Origin: Isoetes taiwanensis
Lineage: Eukaryota > Streptophyta > Lycopodiopsida > Isoetales > Isoetaceae
DNA length: 64,000 nucleotides
Assembly: GCA_021234155.1 (NCBI GenBank)
Contig: JAJEKV010000013.1
Coordinates: 10,960,075-11,024,074, forward strand
Direction of reading: 5' to 3'
The stretch's first letter is position 1, and every line of letters begins with the position of its first letter. The notes under the pieces were generated by a model. The model had not been told where the DNA came from and did not search any database. It saw only the letters and a program-made list of their open reading frames with translations. Shown piece by piece: positions 1 to 13,101 of the stretch. Both the position numbers and the translations under genes were made by a program.

Positions 1-2730
1 ATGACTTTCGACTGAAGGTCCAATTCTTCGGCGGTATCCCAAGCATGCTCATTCGACTGCTTTGATGAAGAGGAAGAGGGCCTGCCCGCCGCAACCCCTT
101 GTTTGGTGTGCTCTCGTTTTCTCAGCTCTTCTAACTCGTTGGTCTTCTTTCAACACCTCTTTCCCGTAAGTCTCTTTGGTCGCCTCTCTCTATCTTGCTC
201 TAATTTCCCTTTGCTTACGCAAATAAATCGCCGCACGATCCTCCTCGCCTCGCCTGCTGTCCCGACCCTGCCTCTCGGTGATCGTATCTTATTGATCCCT
301 GATGTTGCTCGCTATCCTTTCCGCTTCAGGTTTAAGGTTTTAAATTTTTCATCGCCCGCCTCGAGCCTCGCCTTATGCTCACGATAGAGAGTTGACGCCA
401 GGATCTATCCGCATAACCACCCGAGCAATCAGTTTGAAAGTGCTATGTTTTGAAATAACCATCGCCCGTGAGGGCCTAGAAACCAATACCCTTCTTGCCT
501 GAGAGTTAGTTTCTGGAAGAGTACTATGAAAATGTAGAACCCTTAAGGGTCTATTTATGTCCTAAAGTTTTAGATTCCAATGCACCATGTTATACCATTA
601 TTTAAATCAGGGTCAGTCGATCAAGACATTAGGGTTCTTTTAGACAGTGCATGTGGCACATCTATTACGGGACTTCAAAATTTTGAGGCCTTAGGCGACC
701 TCTGTGAGGGTTACCTTGGCCTCCATTTTGTTTCAAAATGCTTGTTAGAACACAGATCCCATTACTCTTAACTATGTATCTTTCTAGGGTCAAAATTGGT
801 CAACCACCACGCTGCACTCCAGAGGCACCAGTGCTACCGGCGGCATCAATGGCCAGATTTAATTCCTCCTTTCTAATTAATATCTTACACCTTGTTGTTC
901 TGGCTAGGATGCATGGAATTTCCGCGCGCGCGCAATTTCTGGGCCCAAGATCAAGGAAGGCCTGGCTATTAGTCTCATTCAGTGAGGAATTTGACTGCAT
1001 GATCTGGGCAAGAACATGTACCTGATACCACCGTGCAGACGCCCCTACTTTGTCTACATGATGCTCCCACTGGCACGAAGCGGGCGGAGTTCATCCCCAG
1101 TTTCCGATGAGGTCACCGGCTGCACCAATCCCCCGCCAGGAATCGGCTGAGAAGCGAATGGATGGGTCATTATCCGACCCCTCGGGACCGCCCGACAATA
1201 AACAGGCTGACATCAACAACAGTCCACCATGCGTCATCATAGCATGGAAACATAACAACATCATCAGTGGGAGCGGCTATCCTGGCGCTAAGGCTCGTGA
1301 ATTACTGCATGGACCCAGGACGTGCTTGGGGCCCAGGGCATGTAATTTATGGCAATGGATTGGGCCGCCCGTATACGAATAGGTTGATGGGGCCTTGAGC
1401 CGAATCGCCCACGCATAGCTAAGGGGTACCACTGGTTTCATCTCCCCAAATTGATGAGGCAGGAAGGGATCACCTCCCGAGGCACGGAGATGCCCATCAT
1501 AGGCGCCAGAGGGCCACCGCCGCCTGCCACTTGAACCTCATTGAAGGTGACGATCACCCAAGAGGTGTTGAGCCCATGCCTGCCCACACACAAGGGCAAG
1601 CCATTCAGGCCTCAGCCCGGCCAAGATCCTTGTTGGGTTTACACACATCGAGGGATCAACTGTAATGGGACATGTCCCTCCTCATCCACCTGCCTAGCTC
1701 CCCACTTATAAACTGTGTGGGTTCCTTATAATGTGCCGCATTAATTGGGAATTAATGAGGCTATCTAGGTACATCAACTACTAAAGGCTTTTAGGGACTC
1801 TACCCCTTCCTGATACATAAGAGTGTGCATAGAATAGAACATCATCATCAAAGAACTGAAATATAGAATAATCCAATCTATCTACCTAAACATATATACT
1901 TAGGTTCCTTTGTTAGGGTTTGTGATCTCAGGGTTTATAAGGCTGATCTAACATGCTATCCCAGCTCATTGCCAGACTAAAAGTCGGCATTGCACTACAG
2001 AATCACTGGTTACCTGGTCCCTGGCTTGCTCCCGCACCTGGCTCAAGGAAGCCGAAATGCGAAAATGGAAAAGGTTTAGGGTTTTTCCTTTTGTTCCTTT
2101 TTACATGACCTTTTAGGTTAGGTTAAAAGCACCTATGGGGTTTTTGCCATGAGGCAGGGGGTTAAATGCATATGTTTATAAACATGTGCAACATAACAGG
2201 TTGTTCCTAGGTGCAACCCTTTATGAGCCTTAAGTACATGTCATCAAGGTGACGTGTACAAGTGGTATGGTAGTATAATATACGATTTGGACCGTATATT
2301 ATGGCCGAACGCCGCTTTGGTTAGATTTGGCCATTTATAGGTTAGGGTTCCATGTCATTGCCACATGGCTCCAACGGGGTGCTTCCATGTGGCAGATGCC
2401 CAATAGGGTGAGGCCATGTGGAAATGGCCCTATGCCTAAGGTTGGCTAAGTTATATGAATAACTTAGTCATGCTCCCTTTCCACCTACTATGGTGTGTAC
2501 AAGGCTTGTGCGATTCTTGGCCGAGAATATACATATTTATAGTGTATATTTCCGGGAACGCCACACCATGGTCGCATGCAGCCTTTCACCTAATAAAAGG
2601 AGCTAGTATAATGAAGAAATTGAAGCATGAGGCAAACCGTAAGATCTTACAGACATCGGTTTGAGTCATGGTCCTTAACATAAGCAAGCATTCTCATAGG
2701 CCAATACAAAGAAATGCCTCTAACACTCTT
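1..2730. other. Gene-poor stretch, no supported gene
   Basis: I see no convincing coding region here. The open frames are short, lack recognisable domains and overlap on both strands. The first 1.6 kb is fairly GC-rich; the rest is AT-rich and may be decayed long-terminal-repeat or other transposon DNA, but I found no paired repeat to prove it. One perfect 10-bp inverted repeat (ATAATATACG at 2275-2284 and its complement at 2293-2302) could form a hairpin. Confidence 0.5.
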
Positions 2731-2734
2731 TTGG

Positions 2735-2835
2735 ATGAATAGAATAGAATAGATTTTTAAATCACACGGAGACCAATAGGTCATGGACCCATATGATGGG
2801 CTAGTACAATCATTACTACTAGATTAAAAAATCTT
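2735..2835 (-). repeat. Retroposon 3' end with GAATA-type tail
   Basis: A short GAATA run is followed by a segment containing 'gagaccaataggtcatgg'. A similar arrangement, with a GAATA or GAATGA run followed by a 'ccatttggcc'-like core, recurs at 18735-18860 and 38610-38700. Simple-repeat tails of this sort are typical 3' ends of LINEs or SINEs, here read on the minus strand. The body of the element was not recognised. Confidence 0.4.
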
Positions 2836-2975
2836 TTCGAAAGGTTTTCAAGGAAAACCCCGGCAAAGAATAATGATACTAGACAATCTGGAGATAATGA
2901 CTCATGAGGGCTCAAGTAATTGAAGACGCTCATCTAGAACCTCAAGTATGTATGATGCGAACATACATACCTCAA

Positions 2976-3072
2976 GTATGTATGTATGTATGTATGTATG
3001 TGTATGTATGTATGTATGTATGTATGTATGTATGTATGTATGTATGTATGTATGTATGTATGTATGTATGTT
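2976..3072. repeat. (TATG)n microsatellite
   Basis: A tetranucleotide array of about 24 TATG units with one interruption near 3000. A short inverted piece (acatacatac) lies just upstream at 2961-2970. Confidence 0.95.
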
Positions 3073-4300
3073 GATGAACGAACATGTTTCTCACCAAAAA
3101 CGCCTTGAATAATCCCATTTGTATAAATGAAACTAAATACTCACTTCCATCATGACAGACATGAAGAAGTTCACACCATCCATTTTTGCATCTTACGCTT
3201 GCTTCATGGTCAATATTGTACCAAACAGAAAACTATCAAGTCTCTCCGAAAATTATAAACTCTCCAAATAAAGAAGGACCAATCTCTAAAAGGGAGTTGA
3301 ATGAGTTTCACAATCTCATCGTGGAAGGTCCCATTAAGCAATAGACATGGTTTGCTATTGTGGCATTTTATTTCCTCAAAAGCATCTCTACAAAAAGAGC
3401 ATTCTCCCCATAAAGTTGTACAATAAACAAATAGGTTATCTCTACTGAACTATATGCAAAAGAAGAGCCGATTTAATCACAGTATGTACTTGGAAAGACT
3501 AGCCAATTTCATATGTGTGTGTGCATTCGTGGTGTAATACGGCAATTTGCATCGAAGTTGAGGCTTGACAAGAAAAAGCGTAAGGATTAAGGCATCCAAA
3601 TTGTTGTAGAACTTTGATTTTGAATTTGTTGGTTTCGGACAGAATCAAAGGAAGAATGCAAACATATTGCAGGAAATTTTGACCACTTGTGGAGAATCTC
3701 GCCATTCTAGAGATGACTTCTTGGGGAGAATCTCGCTATTTTGGAGAAACATCGTCCTTGGAGAACGCAAGAGGGCAAAAGAGCACTTTATTTTAGGGCA
3801 GCCTTAGGTGGCATTTCCAAATACTTTTTGAGCCCTATATTTATATAGATTAATAATCGATGGTTTAGAATGTGGCCATGTCAAATTTTATGACGTGGGA
3901 TAAGCAAGACTTCTAGATAATGTGACACTCGAGGTTGGGCTGTTGCGCTAAAAAGAACAATGTTGTTATGCTAGATATTGATTAAAGACATCTAGTTCTT
4001 GAGAATTCAGAAGGGGCACTTAAGGCAACCCTCTAACAATATATTGTTTTGGCATATTGGGATATTATATATATAATGCATCGCATCAATATTCTTATAG
4101 AGAGTTATACTATGCTCGACTTTTCGGGAAAAAGTTACTACTGTGTACCTAAAATAGTCATAAATATTTATCTCAATATATTTAGAACTCATTATAACAT
4201 GGAGTGGAAAAGAACATTATTTAATGAAGTGTTGTCAACTTCATGGTGGTGTAATTATAGTGTGGTGGATGGTGGTATTAAATCTAAAAGGATGCAACAA
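3073..4300. other. Non-coding stretch downstream of the MACPF gene
   Basis: No gene is supported. An imperfect duplication of 'gagaatctcgc' at about 3690-3745 is the only local structure seen. The 3' UTR of the minus-strand MACPF gene should lie at the right end of this stretch; no clear poly(A) signal was assigned. Confidence 0.4.
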
Positions 4301-4311
4301 CATCACTAGGT

Positions 4312-5794
4312 CTAGTGGTGTTGGCACTGATAAAGCATCTTGACAATGTCTTCCTGAGTCCAGTTGACAACATGTGCATCTGTACAACCCTCCTCGTCAA
4401 AGTAATCCCACCTCCTACATGCACACCAAACACCAACTTGATACCTGCAGCTGAGGTTCTCCTCCTCAAGATAGGAACCTGATTGATATTGACGAATCCT
4501 CGGATGATTTGTGGCATCTTTCTCAATACAAGTGTCCCCATAACAATAACACACTGAACCAGCTCCTCCAATATGACAATCGGCATCCCTATGGCATCCT
4601 CTACACGAGCGCAAACATTGATAAAATGTGGTGCTATAAGGTCCAGATTTAGCAACAAATTCTTGAATGATCTCCCCAGCTGACACCCTATACTTGCAAT
4701 CAAATGCTAGATATCCCAGGTAGTAAGCCTCAAGGTTGGTAGCAATCTGCCATTCCTTGCTCCCCACTGCAAAACGCTCTCGAATCAAATCCCACAAAGT
4801 AGCAAATTTGTACTGGACAGGAACCTCACTACTACTTCCCTCTAACTTGAACTGAGCTAGAAGCTCAGGAGTGCGTTCAGTAGTTATCTGAGAACGGGTC
4901 TCGGGGGTTCCTCCCTTGACAAATAAGGTATCACTCATTTCAAAGCTGCTGGCACTATCCATTTGGCTTGTAGAAATTCCAGCACATGCATCAATCTCCA
5001 CCCTCTTAGCTCCAAATTTAAGACAAGCGCGGGCCGTGAAATCGGTCTGCGAGTACTTACTACTACTCTGGGCAACACTCCATTGCTGCAACCATGATCC
5101 AGTGTAGACTGCAGTTACATAGTGGCTTCCCCACTTCTTCAAGAAGTCTTCATAATGCAGCCATGAGGATGACTCGTGGGGGTTCTCAACAGGTTGAGGA
5201 AGAGATAGCAAATCCGCTAGAAGCTCGGGGTTGAGCGCTACGTTAGATATTGTATCCTTTTGTAGTTCAGCCTTGTATCCAAATGAGTATACATTGACAT
5301 ATGCTGATGTAATTTCACTTGAGCTCTTGCTTATGACTTTGAATGTTTGATCCAGACTGAAGCTTAAGGAGGCATAAGACCCCGAAATGCCAGCATTTTG
5401 GGCAAGCTAACGTAATGAGCACAAATGATTAGTCAGGAACATAACTTACTTATCAAGTTGTTGAGAGATGAAGTTACTTACCTCATCATATACTTCTTTC
5501 GTCTCTTTAGAGAAACGATTGAAGTCCTTCACCACGGCATAAGTTGATTTTATTATATACTGAGTAATATCAGATGAGAAAATATTTCTAGAGCTGGGGA
5601 GATTATCCAGAGTGTCAACATTGGGCAGAAATGCGCCAGAGCCAAGAGCTTGCTTGTAATCTGCAAAACATACCTAATTAGCATGCTGTTGTACAACAAG
5701 AAAAGGAAAAAGAGCATATTAAGTTACCTTCTTGAGCGTAAGTGCCATGGCACAAGCCTAAGAGGAGCATCATGCAATAAACAAGGTAATCCAT
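4312..5794 (-). CDS. Secreted MACPF-domain (perforin-like) protein, three exons
   Basis: The gene encodes about 446 residues in three exons on the minus strand: 5794-5728, 5660-5482 and 5406-4312. Each intron has a GT donor and AG acceptor, and the phases agree (67, 179 and 1095 nt). The ATG at 5794 opens a classic signal peptide (hydrophobic MMLLLGLC core, likely cleavage after TYA), so the product is probably secreted. The MACPF signature YEDFLKKWGSHY is near the start of the third exon's second quarter, and the fold is expected to span roughly residues 60-330. The C-terminal third is cysteine-rich with an EGF-like spacing (CLRSCRGCHRDADC). MACPF proteins oligomerise and form membrane pores in immunity or attack; plant CAD1/NSL1 are cytosolic members, so a signal peptide plus cysteine-rich tail is unlike those. 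No lesion is visible. A transferred or lineage-specific defence gene is possible but is inference. Confidence 0.85.
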
Positions 5795-5838
5795 CTTAAA
5801 GTGAGATGATGAGATGAATAATTCTACTGAAACCTCTT

Positions 5839-5846
5839 CTTATATA
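5839..5846 (-). promoter_or_regulatory. TATA box of the MACPF gene
   Basis: The minus strand reads TATATAAG here, 45-52 nt upstream of the ATG at 5794. This leaves a short 5' UTR of about 20 nt, compact but possible. The upstream repeat described next begins right beside this box, and its extra copies do not carry the box. Confidence 0.65.
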
Positions 5847-6480
5847 GGCCCCAATTTTATGCATTATTCATATATCTCTGTAACTAGTCACTATGCATTG
5901 GGGGGCTTCTTAGATGTAACCTGCAAGAAACCTCCAGAAGGACCATTTGCACATCATATCATAGTCATAAATTAGTCAGAACCATATGTGTGTGCCAGCC
6001 AAAATAACATCCCTATTAGTTTATGTTGTGTGCATTTTCAGTGACGTTAAGATATAAGGTCATGCACATGAGAATGTGACCCAAGCTGCTGCCGCATGTC
6101 AGCATATCATGCTCACATGAGATGTGATTGCTCCTCGTGGGATGCATATCTGATTTCCATGATATAGTTGAAGGAAGGAGGTCCCTCATTATACTTACTG
6201 TAGGAAGGGGGCACTTCTAGCTAATGTTGATAGCATGCTCTTACCTAACAATGGTTGAAGACCACCCACCATGGTAACCCTTTTCTTCATCCTTGAGTTA
6301 AAAAGATAAATGAATGAATATTATTTTAATGTCCACGAATGATAATATGCCATGTAAAGAAGAAGAATATAACAAGTAAAGATGTGGAGAATAGAAATGT
6401 GAGGTAGAAGGACAAATGGTAGTGCTCCACAATTGACTAAAAACAAAGATCCAAGAAAGAAAGTCATGCACAATGGACAT
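5843..6480. repeat. MACPF upstream region, repeat copy A
   Basis: This is the native upstream region of the MACPF gene and the reference copy of a local duplication. Landmarks are 'ctgtaactagtcactatgc' (about 5879), 'accatttgcacatcatatc' (about 5941), 'cttactgtaggaaggg' (about 6195) and a purine-rich end near 6340-6420. The landmarks reappear in the same order in copies B and C. Confidence 0.75.
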
Positions 6481-6755
6481 GAGGTACTTGAGGTTGTGTA
6501 TGTATGGGGTTTCTCCACCAGGACCACTTTTCCATGCGGACCTCTTAAAAACCATTTGCACATCATATCATTATCATACATTAGTCAGATTTGTATGTAC
6601 ATCCATAACAAATCGAAGCTTTACTATTTTGAATTACCCCGACTAACACAAGATATGGTAAGAATAAGTAAAACAAATAACCAAAACATCCCTATCATTT
6701 TATATTGCGAACATCCCAATAATGTTAAGATATAAGGCCATGCACATGGGAATGG
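6480..6755. repeat. MACPF upstream region, partial repeat copy B
   Basis: A partial copy covering the middle of copy A: 'accatttgcacatcatatc' at about 6550, then 'gttaagatataaggccatg', then a join into copy C at 'ggccccaatttt' near 6752. Short open frames in it are chance frames. Confidence 0.65.
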
Positions 6756-7041
6756 CCCCAATTTTGTACATTATTCATACTTCTCTGTAACTAGTCACTA
6801 TGCATTCCAAAGTTCATTAGCTGTAACCTGCAAGAAACCTCAAAAAAAAATCATGTGCACATCATATCATAATCATAAATTAGTCGGATCCATATGTACG
6901 TGCACAATAGATGGAAGCTTTGTTACTTTCGATGCTATCCAAAATCCAAAATAAGATCCCTATCAAGTTTGTGTTGTGCATGTCCCAGTGGCCCTAAGAT
7001 GTAAGGCCATGTACATGAGAATGTGACCCAAACTGCTGCCA

Positions 7042-7775
7042 TGATGGAATTAGGAATCATGTGATATTTGTGTTGTTATCATTAAAGGCTAAGGTGAACT
7101 GGATAAACAGGGAATATAAAAGCATCAGGGGATTAGGGATCACAATTTGGCTCCCCTGTAGTTGTATCATCCAGTTAAACAGGTGTATGTTCCAGTCAAA
7201 CAATAATTAGGGTGTGGAGCAAACATGGAGACATTGTTGCAAGGGTATTTTTGTGTGAAGAAAAAGAAAAATGAAAGTTCAATGGTCGAGGTGCATTATT
7301 TTGAAGCTAGGCCTGTGGGATAATTCGTCCGATTCGGATTTGCAACTCCGACCGCGGATATACATGAAGATCTAAGGCAAGCTTATCCATCTCCATAACC
7401 GCCGGATTGGCGGTTTGAGCATCTACGGGGGCCTAAAACGGTTAGTAAGCTATATAAAGACGATGGATCTTCTCGAATATAAGGCCTCGGGAACTCCCTA
7501 CCAACCGAAAGCTGAGGGGATTTGGTCAATGCCCGAGCTACGTGATTTTTCTTCAAAATGGTTTAAATGACTAGTTAGAAATTATAGTTGTTGGAGAAAC
7601 TTATCATTTGTATTATTGAAGAGTTTTAGATTTGAAATACAAGTGAGTTGTGTGGAAATTGTTGTGCATAAACCATTGATAGACTTAAAGATATTTTGCA
7701 ATTGGTAAATGCATTAAGCTTTGAAGCATAAGATTTGGAGAAAATTGAGTTAGCACATACACATTAAACTCAACA
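7042..7775 (+). repeat. Left LTR of the plus-strand copia element
   Basis: It starts TGATGGAATT and ends AACTCAACA, followed by the tRNA primer-binding site. It pairs with the right LTR at 12124-12870. Confidence 0.92.
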
Positions 7776-10700
7776 TTGGTATCAGAGCATCCAGGTTCTA
7801 GTCAATATGACAACCAGATTTGGTGCTAACTTATTAAATGCAATTGAAGTATTTAAGGAAGATGGAGGCTTTCAAATTTGGAAGGAGAGTATTAGAGGCG
7901 TGCTGGAGTTTGAAAATTTGTGGTATTTGTTTGATGGTACGCCAGTAACAGCTGCAACTAGCTCAGGTGGTTCAAGTCCTGCTGCTAGTAGTAGTAATGC
8001 TCAATCTGGTGCAGGGGGGACTTCAGGTGAAGGTGTGTCTACTGCAAGGGCAACTTCTCTGAGTTCTAGAGCAGGAGATGAAGCTAAGATTATGGAGGCT
8101 CAGGCCATAATCATGTGTAAGGTAGGCACTGCCTTAAAACTGAAGCTTTGAAGTATGAAGCCTAAGGAAATGTGGGATTATTTGATAAAGCACTATGAAC
8201 AAAAGAGTTCTTCACAAATGGATGTGCTGGAAAAACAGTTAAGGAAAATGAAGTTGTTTGAGAAAGATAACTTGACTGATTTTTTGGAGAGATTTGATTC
8301 TATTATTGCAGATCTTGAGGGAGCTGGATATATCTTGAATGAACAATATCAAATACTAGCTTTGGCAAGAGCAGTATCTCATAATAATCACTTGGCAACT
8401 TTACTCAGAAATGTGGCCACTTCCAAGGAGCATGCTATCAGAATGATACGTACAGAATTTGAGCAGTCTACTGTTACACAGGAGGAAGTTGATCAATCCA
8501 CAGAAGTCTTGTATACAGGTAAGACTAAAAGAGGTGGTTTTTCAAGAGGGAAGGTAGGACCTTGTTATGCATGCAATCAATATGGTCACCTAAAGAGTGA
8601 ATGTCCAAATAATAGTGAGAAAGAATTTAGATGCTTCAATTGTGAAGGTAAAGGTCATTTTGCTTCTGATTGCCCAAGCCCTAAAAAGGGAAGAGGTCGA
8701 GGGAGATCTTCTGGAACTTATAGAGGTGGCAGGGGCATGGGAAAATTCAAAGGAGGCGCAAGTATTAATATGGTAGAAAAGCAAGATAGTAGTGAAGGTG
8801 AACTTGAGGATGACACCTTGGAGGTAAGCAAGAATTTAACTTGCAATATTTCAAAGTTTCCAAAGAAAAGTAATAACAAATTTGTTGTTATAGATTCAGG
8901 AGCAGAAAAAAGTGTGATGTGTGACTTGCACATGCTTAAGGATTGGGAAAATAAGGAAGGACATGTGCAACTTGGTGATGGAGGTTTGAAGAAAATAGAA
9001 GATACTGGAGTTTTAGAGTTGTTTGACTTAAATGGCAAAATTGTAAAATTGAGAGATGTTTTGTGTGTGCCCAGTCTTGTTAGAAATCTCATATCTGTAT
9101 GTCAGCTGGTGGATTTGGGATATAAAGTACTGTTTGAACAGATTCAGTGTAAAGTATTTCTTAATGGTGAATTGAAGTTTATTGGCAAAAGAGTTGGTAA
9201 TCTTTTTGGATTTAATATGGAGCATATTCATGAAATTAATCTTGTGGAATATTCAGATGAGAAAATATGGCATAACAGATTATGTCATGTAAATGCTGCA
9301 ATAATTAAAAGACTTGGGGAAAAGGGATTAATACCTGTCAAAGTACAAAAAGAAAAGTTTTTATGTGGGGGCTGCCAACTTGGGAAGCAAACAAGATTGC
9401 CATTTAAAAGGTCACACAAAAGAGCAAAGGGCATTTTGGATTTGGTACACACAGACTTATGTGGTCCTATAAATGTTACTAGTTTGAGTGGACATAAATA
9501 TTTTATGAGCTTTATTGATGATTTCAGCCGAAAAACCAAGTGTTATATTTTAAAAACAAAAGATCAAGCTCCGATGCCTTGAAGTTATTTATCACTGAAA
9601 CCGAAGTTAGAAAACCGAAGGAAAATAAAGTGTATAAGGTCGCACAGAGGAGGTGAATATATCTCTCGATGAATTTAAAGCTTTCTCATTAAAATCAGGA
9701 ATCAAGAGGCAATTAACATGCGATACTCACCACAACAAAATGGAGTTGCGTAAAAGGAAAAATAGGACCTTGCTTGATGTTTGTGAGATCCATGTTGAAG
9801 TATTATCGGCTTACCAAATTATTTATGGATGAAGTCGAAGACAAATGCCTACATTCAAAACTTGTTACCTTCATCAAGTATTAAAGGTGCAATTCCGTAA
9901 ATGCTTTGGTCCGGTAAGTCACTTTCTTATGATAGATTAAAAGCATATGGGTGTTTATGCTTTTGTACATGTTCCCTCAAGAACCTTGAAAAAAGTTGGA
10001 TGATAAAAAGCATACATATCTTATCCGGTAGGGTGTGATTCTAACTCAAAAGCATTCGCATTATATGACCCCCTTTAAAGAAAAATTATAGTGAGTAGAG
10101 ATGTGGTCTTCAATGAAAAGGAATTTTATAGAAAAATTCCCAAGATCAATAATTGGGAAGATCCATGTGAAAGTGAAAAAATTAAAAGATAGTATTGAAG
10201 AAGCAAATCAGTCAATAAATGAAGAAGAAAAAACTCAAGGATTGGAGCAGGCTGATGTAAGTGACTCTGATAATGAGTCAGAAATGATTCCAAGTAGTGT
10301 TGCTGAGCCAGAAGTGGAATCAAAAAATTGAAGAAAAGAGATTGAACACCAAGAGGCGAGAAGTTGGTAAAAATTGATAGACCAAAAAGAAAAACCCAAA
10401 CGCGGTTGGTAAAATTGAAGCTCAAATGTTGGCGTAAGAAGCCAAACATAATTTAGAATCTCATGGTAGAACTGAACTTGGAAGAAGTAAAAGGCTTAGA
10501 TCTCACATAGGAGAAATTAATATTGTATTTGACATTTTAATACTTGAAACAGATAAGATTCCACAAAATTATATGGAGGCAGTTCAAGATATAAATGGAA
10601 AGAACTGGAAATGTGCTTTGGAAGAAGAAACGAGAGCATTCAAAAGAACCAACACTTATACTGTAGTGGATATTCCTTCTGATAAGAACATAGTTGGAAG

Positions 10701-12123
10701 CAAGTGGATCTATCGAATAAAACCAGGAATAGACAAAAATGCAAAGAAATTTAAAGCCGACTTGTGGCACGTGGCTTTACACGTAAGAAAGGGGGAAGAT
10801 TTTGATGAAACATTCTCGCCATTGGTAAAGATAAATAGTTTGAGAATGTTATTAGCTATTGCTAATGCTTGTGACCTTGAAATCCATCATATGGATGTAA
10901 GTACAACATTTTTGAATGCTAAATTAGAGGAGGAAATTTATTTAAGACCAGCTCCTGGATTTGAAGAGGAAAAAGGAAAAATCTGGAAGTTAAATAGAGC
11001 AGTCTATGGTCTTAAACAATCCCCTAGGGAATGGTATAAATGTATGGATGGATACCTTTTAGAACAAGGTTTTGAGAAGCTCAATTATGATGGTAATATT
11101 TACAGGTTTAAAATGGGAGATGCCTGGTGCATTATTGCTTTATATGTTGATGACAGTATTATGATATCAAAGGGAACTCAAGTATTAAACCATTGCAAAG
11201 ATATCTTGAAGAAACGTTTCCAAATGAGTGATCTTGGTGAATTAAAGAGGTTTCTGGGCATAGATGTTTACAGGACGTAAATCACAAGATATTGGCTTTG
11301 AGTCAACAAGGGCATATTCAAAACATGTTGACAAAATTTCATATGAAAAGATTGCAATATAGCATATACTCCTATGGTTCCTGGTCACAGAATCTCTGCA
11401 GATATGAGTCCAAAGACAGAAACTGAAAGTAAACAAATGGAGAAAATACCTTACAGAAGTTTGATTGGTTGTTTGTCCTATGTAGCCAATTGTACTAGGC
11501 CTGACATTGCACTTGCAATCAATATTCTCAGTAGGTACAATAACAAGGCCGTAAAGGACACCGAATGCAAAAAAAAGGATCCTCAAATACTTGAAAGGTA
11601 CAATGCATTTTGGTATTGTATTTAATGAAACCAACTTACAATTGCGTGGCTTATTGTGATGCTGATTGGGGAGGAGATTTAGACAAACGAGAGTCAACTT
11701 CAGGATATGTTATTCTATTAGGTGGAGCCCCAGTTGCTTGAAGTGCAAAAAGCAAAGCGGCATTGCTTTATCAAGTCTTTGAAAGTACAACTTCATTTTC
11801 TGGTTGACAAAAGAACTAATTTGGGAAAGAAGACTTATGGCGTAATTTGGATTTGCTCAAAGAGGACCAACAATTATTTATTGTGATAATACTAGTTGTA
11901 TTGCCATGTCAAAAATCCCATTCTCCGCGAAAAGATCAAAACACATTGAGATGGAAGTTCATTTCATCAGAGATATGGTCAGGAAAAATCAAGTACATTT
12001 GACATATGTTAGTACAGTTGATCAAAGAGCAGATATTCTTACCAAGGCACTGCCATTATCCAGATTTCAGGAAATAAGGAAATTATTACAATATGATGAC
12101 AGGGAATATCACATGAAGGGGAA

Positions 12124-12870
12124 TGATGGAATTAGGAATCATGTGATATTTGTGTTGTTATCATTAAAGGCTAAGGTGAACCGGATAAAAAGGGGAATAT
12201 AAAAGCATCAGGGGGATTAGGGACCACAATTTGGCTCCCAGTAGTTGTATCATCCAGCTTAAACAGTGTATGTTCCAGTCAAACAATAATTAGGGTGTGG
12301 AATTAGTAGCAAACATGGAGACATTGTTGCAAGGGTATTTTTTGTGTGAAGAAAAAGAAAAATGAAAGTTCAATGGTCGAGGTGCATTATTTTGAAGCTA
12401 GGCACGTGGGATAATTCGCCGATGCCAAATTTGCAACTCGACGCGGGATATACATGAAGATCTGAAGGCAAGCTTATCCATCTCCATAACCACGGATTGG
12501 CGGCTTTAGCATCTACAGGCCAAAAAACGGTTACAAGCTATATAAAGACGATGGACCTTCTCAATATAAGGCCTCGGGAACTCCTGTCCAACCGAGCTAC
12601 AAGGATTTGGTCAATGCCCGAGCTACAGTGATTTTTCTTCAATGGTTTAATGACTAGTTATGGTTTAATGACTAGTTAGAAATTATAGTTGTTGGAGAAA
12701 CTTATCATTTGTATTATTGAAGAGTTTTAGATTTGAAATACAAGTGAGTTGTGTGGAAATTGTTGTGCATAAACCATTGATAGACTTATTTTGCAATTGG
12801 TAAATGCATTAAGCTTTGAAGCATAAGATTTGGAGAAAATTGAGTTAGCACATACATATTAAACTCAACA
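12124..12870 (+). repeat. Right LTR of the plus-strand copia element
   Basis: It follows a purine-rich tract (AAGGGGAA), has the same start and end as the left LTR, and is followed by TGCCA. A small internal duplication near 12648-12675 makes it slightly longer than its partner. Confidence 0.92.
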
Positions 12871-13101
12871 TGCCATAGTGCGTGGTGTCCACACTTTCTT
12901 ATATTCACATGGAAATGTGATTGCTCTTCTTCTATGTGTGGGGTCAAGTGGGATGCATAACTGATTTTTATGATGTAGTTGAAGGTCCCCCATTCTACTT
13001 ACTGTAGGAAGGGGGGCACTCCTAGCTAATGTCAGCAACCTACTTTTTCCTAACAGTAGTTGTTGGCCACTCACCAAATCAACCTATTTCTTCATCCTTG
13101 A

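Larger units (their letters stand above)
7042..12870 (+). mobile_element. Ty1/copia LTR retrotransposon, broken
   Basis: A full-length copia-type fossil with two LTRs (7042-7775 and 12124-12870), both starting TG and ending CA, flanked by the 5-bp target duplication TGCCA (7037-7041 and 12871-12875). A primer-binding site matching initiator methionine tRNA (TGGTATCAGAGC) follows the left LTR at 7777-7788, and a purine tract precedes the right LTR. In order it keeps gag with two CCHC knuckles (8560-8680), protease with a DSGA motif (about 8895), the GAG-pre-integrase and integrase region (about 9250-10100), reverse transcriptase (10573-11280) and RNase H (to about 12110). The pol part is broken in several places, the protease-proximal half being best preserved. 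The intact target duplication and recognisable LTR pair suggest a fairly recent insertion. Confidence 0.93.

Noticed and set aside
580-771. Retropepsin-like LLDSACGTS in a short frame
   Set aside because: Only a few residues resemble an aspartic protease, with no flanking retrotransposon domains and no second repeat.
6298-6735. Several 80-100 codon frames in the MACPF upstream repeats
   Set aside because: They are not conserved between the repeat copies and sit in promoter-type AT-rich DNA.
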